Of a DNA stretch of 64,000 nt, positions 63,966-64,000 are shown piece by piece. The position numbers and the translations under genes were made by a program. Location of the stretch: contig JAYKAV010003443.1 in assembly GCA_035582835.1 (NCBI GenBank), positions 673,592 through 737,591 of the forward strand. The letters are read 5' to 3'. How positions within the stretch are numbered: the stretch's first letter is position 1; each line of letters begins with the position of its first letter. Under the pieces are notes generated by a model, which ran no database searches, was not told the DNA's origin, and saw only the letters and a program-made list of their open reading frames with translations. The DNA comes from Phoebastria nigripes. Lineage: Eukaryota; Chordata; Aves; Procellariiformes; Diomedeidae.

Positions 63966-64000
<35 letters not shown>
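63966..64000 (+). repeat. Poly-A run cut by the window end
   Basis: At least 35 consecutive A continue to the last base, so the true length is unknown. The bases before it (acaagcttgctgt) show no recognised retroposon. Confidence 0.92.

Noticed and set aside
1..64000. tRNA, rRNA, snRNA, CRISPR, LTR retrovirus and mitochondrial insertions
   Set aside because: No characteristic sequence, array, paired terminal repeats or organellar gene was seen on either strand. Highly decayed examples could have been missed by eye.

Overview
The window looks like AT-rich, gene-poor nuclear DNA of a vertebrate, most likely a bird. The main evidence is two degraded CR1 LINE fragments with the avian/sauropsid type of sequence, a very low density of interspersed repeats, and long runs of unique AT-rich DNA with microsatellites and homopolymers. 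A turtle or crocodilian cannot be excluded from sequence alone, because CR1 is also common there. I found no prokaryotic features (operons, ribosome binding sites, tRNA or rRNA genes, CRISPR).

I could not support any functional protein-coding gene or exon. Open frames are short (138 codons at most outside artefactual T/G-rich tracts). They are scattered over both strands and lack recognisable domains, and many read through low-complexity DNA. The only recognisable coding-derived sequence is a dead CR1 reverse-transcriptase fragment on the minus strand near 63 kb and the CR1 copy at 17.4-18.1 kb. The window is therefore intergenic, or lies inside a very long intron.

Layout. 1-8.9 kb is unique AT-rich DNA with a 20-bp perfect palindrome near 1.66 kb and several poly-A/T runs. 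8.9-9.3 kb holds two abutting short tandem repeats and a large T/G-rich tract. 9.3-17.4 kb is unique DNA with a 10+1+10 inverted repeat (12.4 kb), an A/C-rich tract (14.7 kb) and a GC-rich islet (15.7 kb). 17.44-18.14 kb is a minus-strand CR1 copy that appears to have lost its reverse-transcriptase region. 18.1-31.5 kb is unique DNA with paired palindromes (23.5 kb), a C12 plus A44 tract (25.5 kb) and candidate conserved regulatory DNA (26.2-27.3 kb). 31.56-31.73 kb resembles an ancient MIR/CORE-SINE. 31.7-47.4 kb contains a homeodomain-site-rich block (33 kb), a palindrome (35.4 kb), a (CA)n microsatellite (44.8 kb) and several T/G tracts. 47.38-47.65 kb is the largest T/G tract and contains a 58-base assembly gap. 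47.6-63 kb is unique DNA with G-rich runs, a perfect hairpin (56.6 kb) and microsatellites. 63.0-63.2 kb is the CR1 reverse-transcriptase relic. The window ends in a (TTG)n tract and a poly-A run cut by the window edge.

I saw no convincing new biological system. The items most worth a second look are the internally deleted CR1, the recurrent T/G-rich tracts, the set of perfect inverted repeats, and blocks whose motif content resembles conserved enhancers. Family assignments are by recognition from memory, without any database search.
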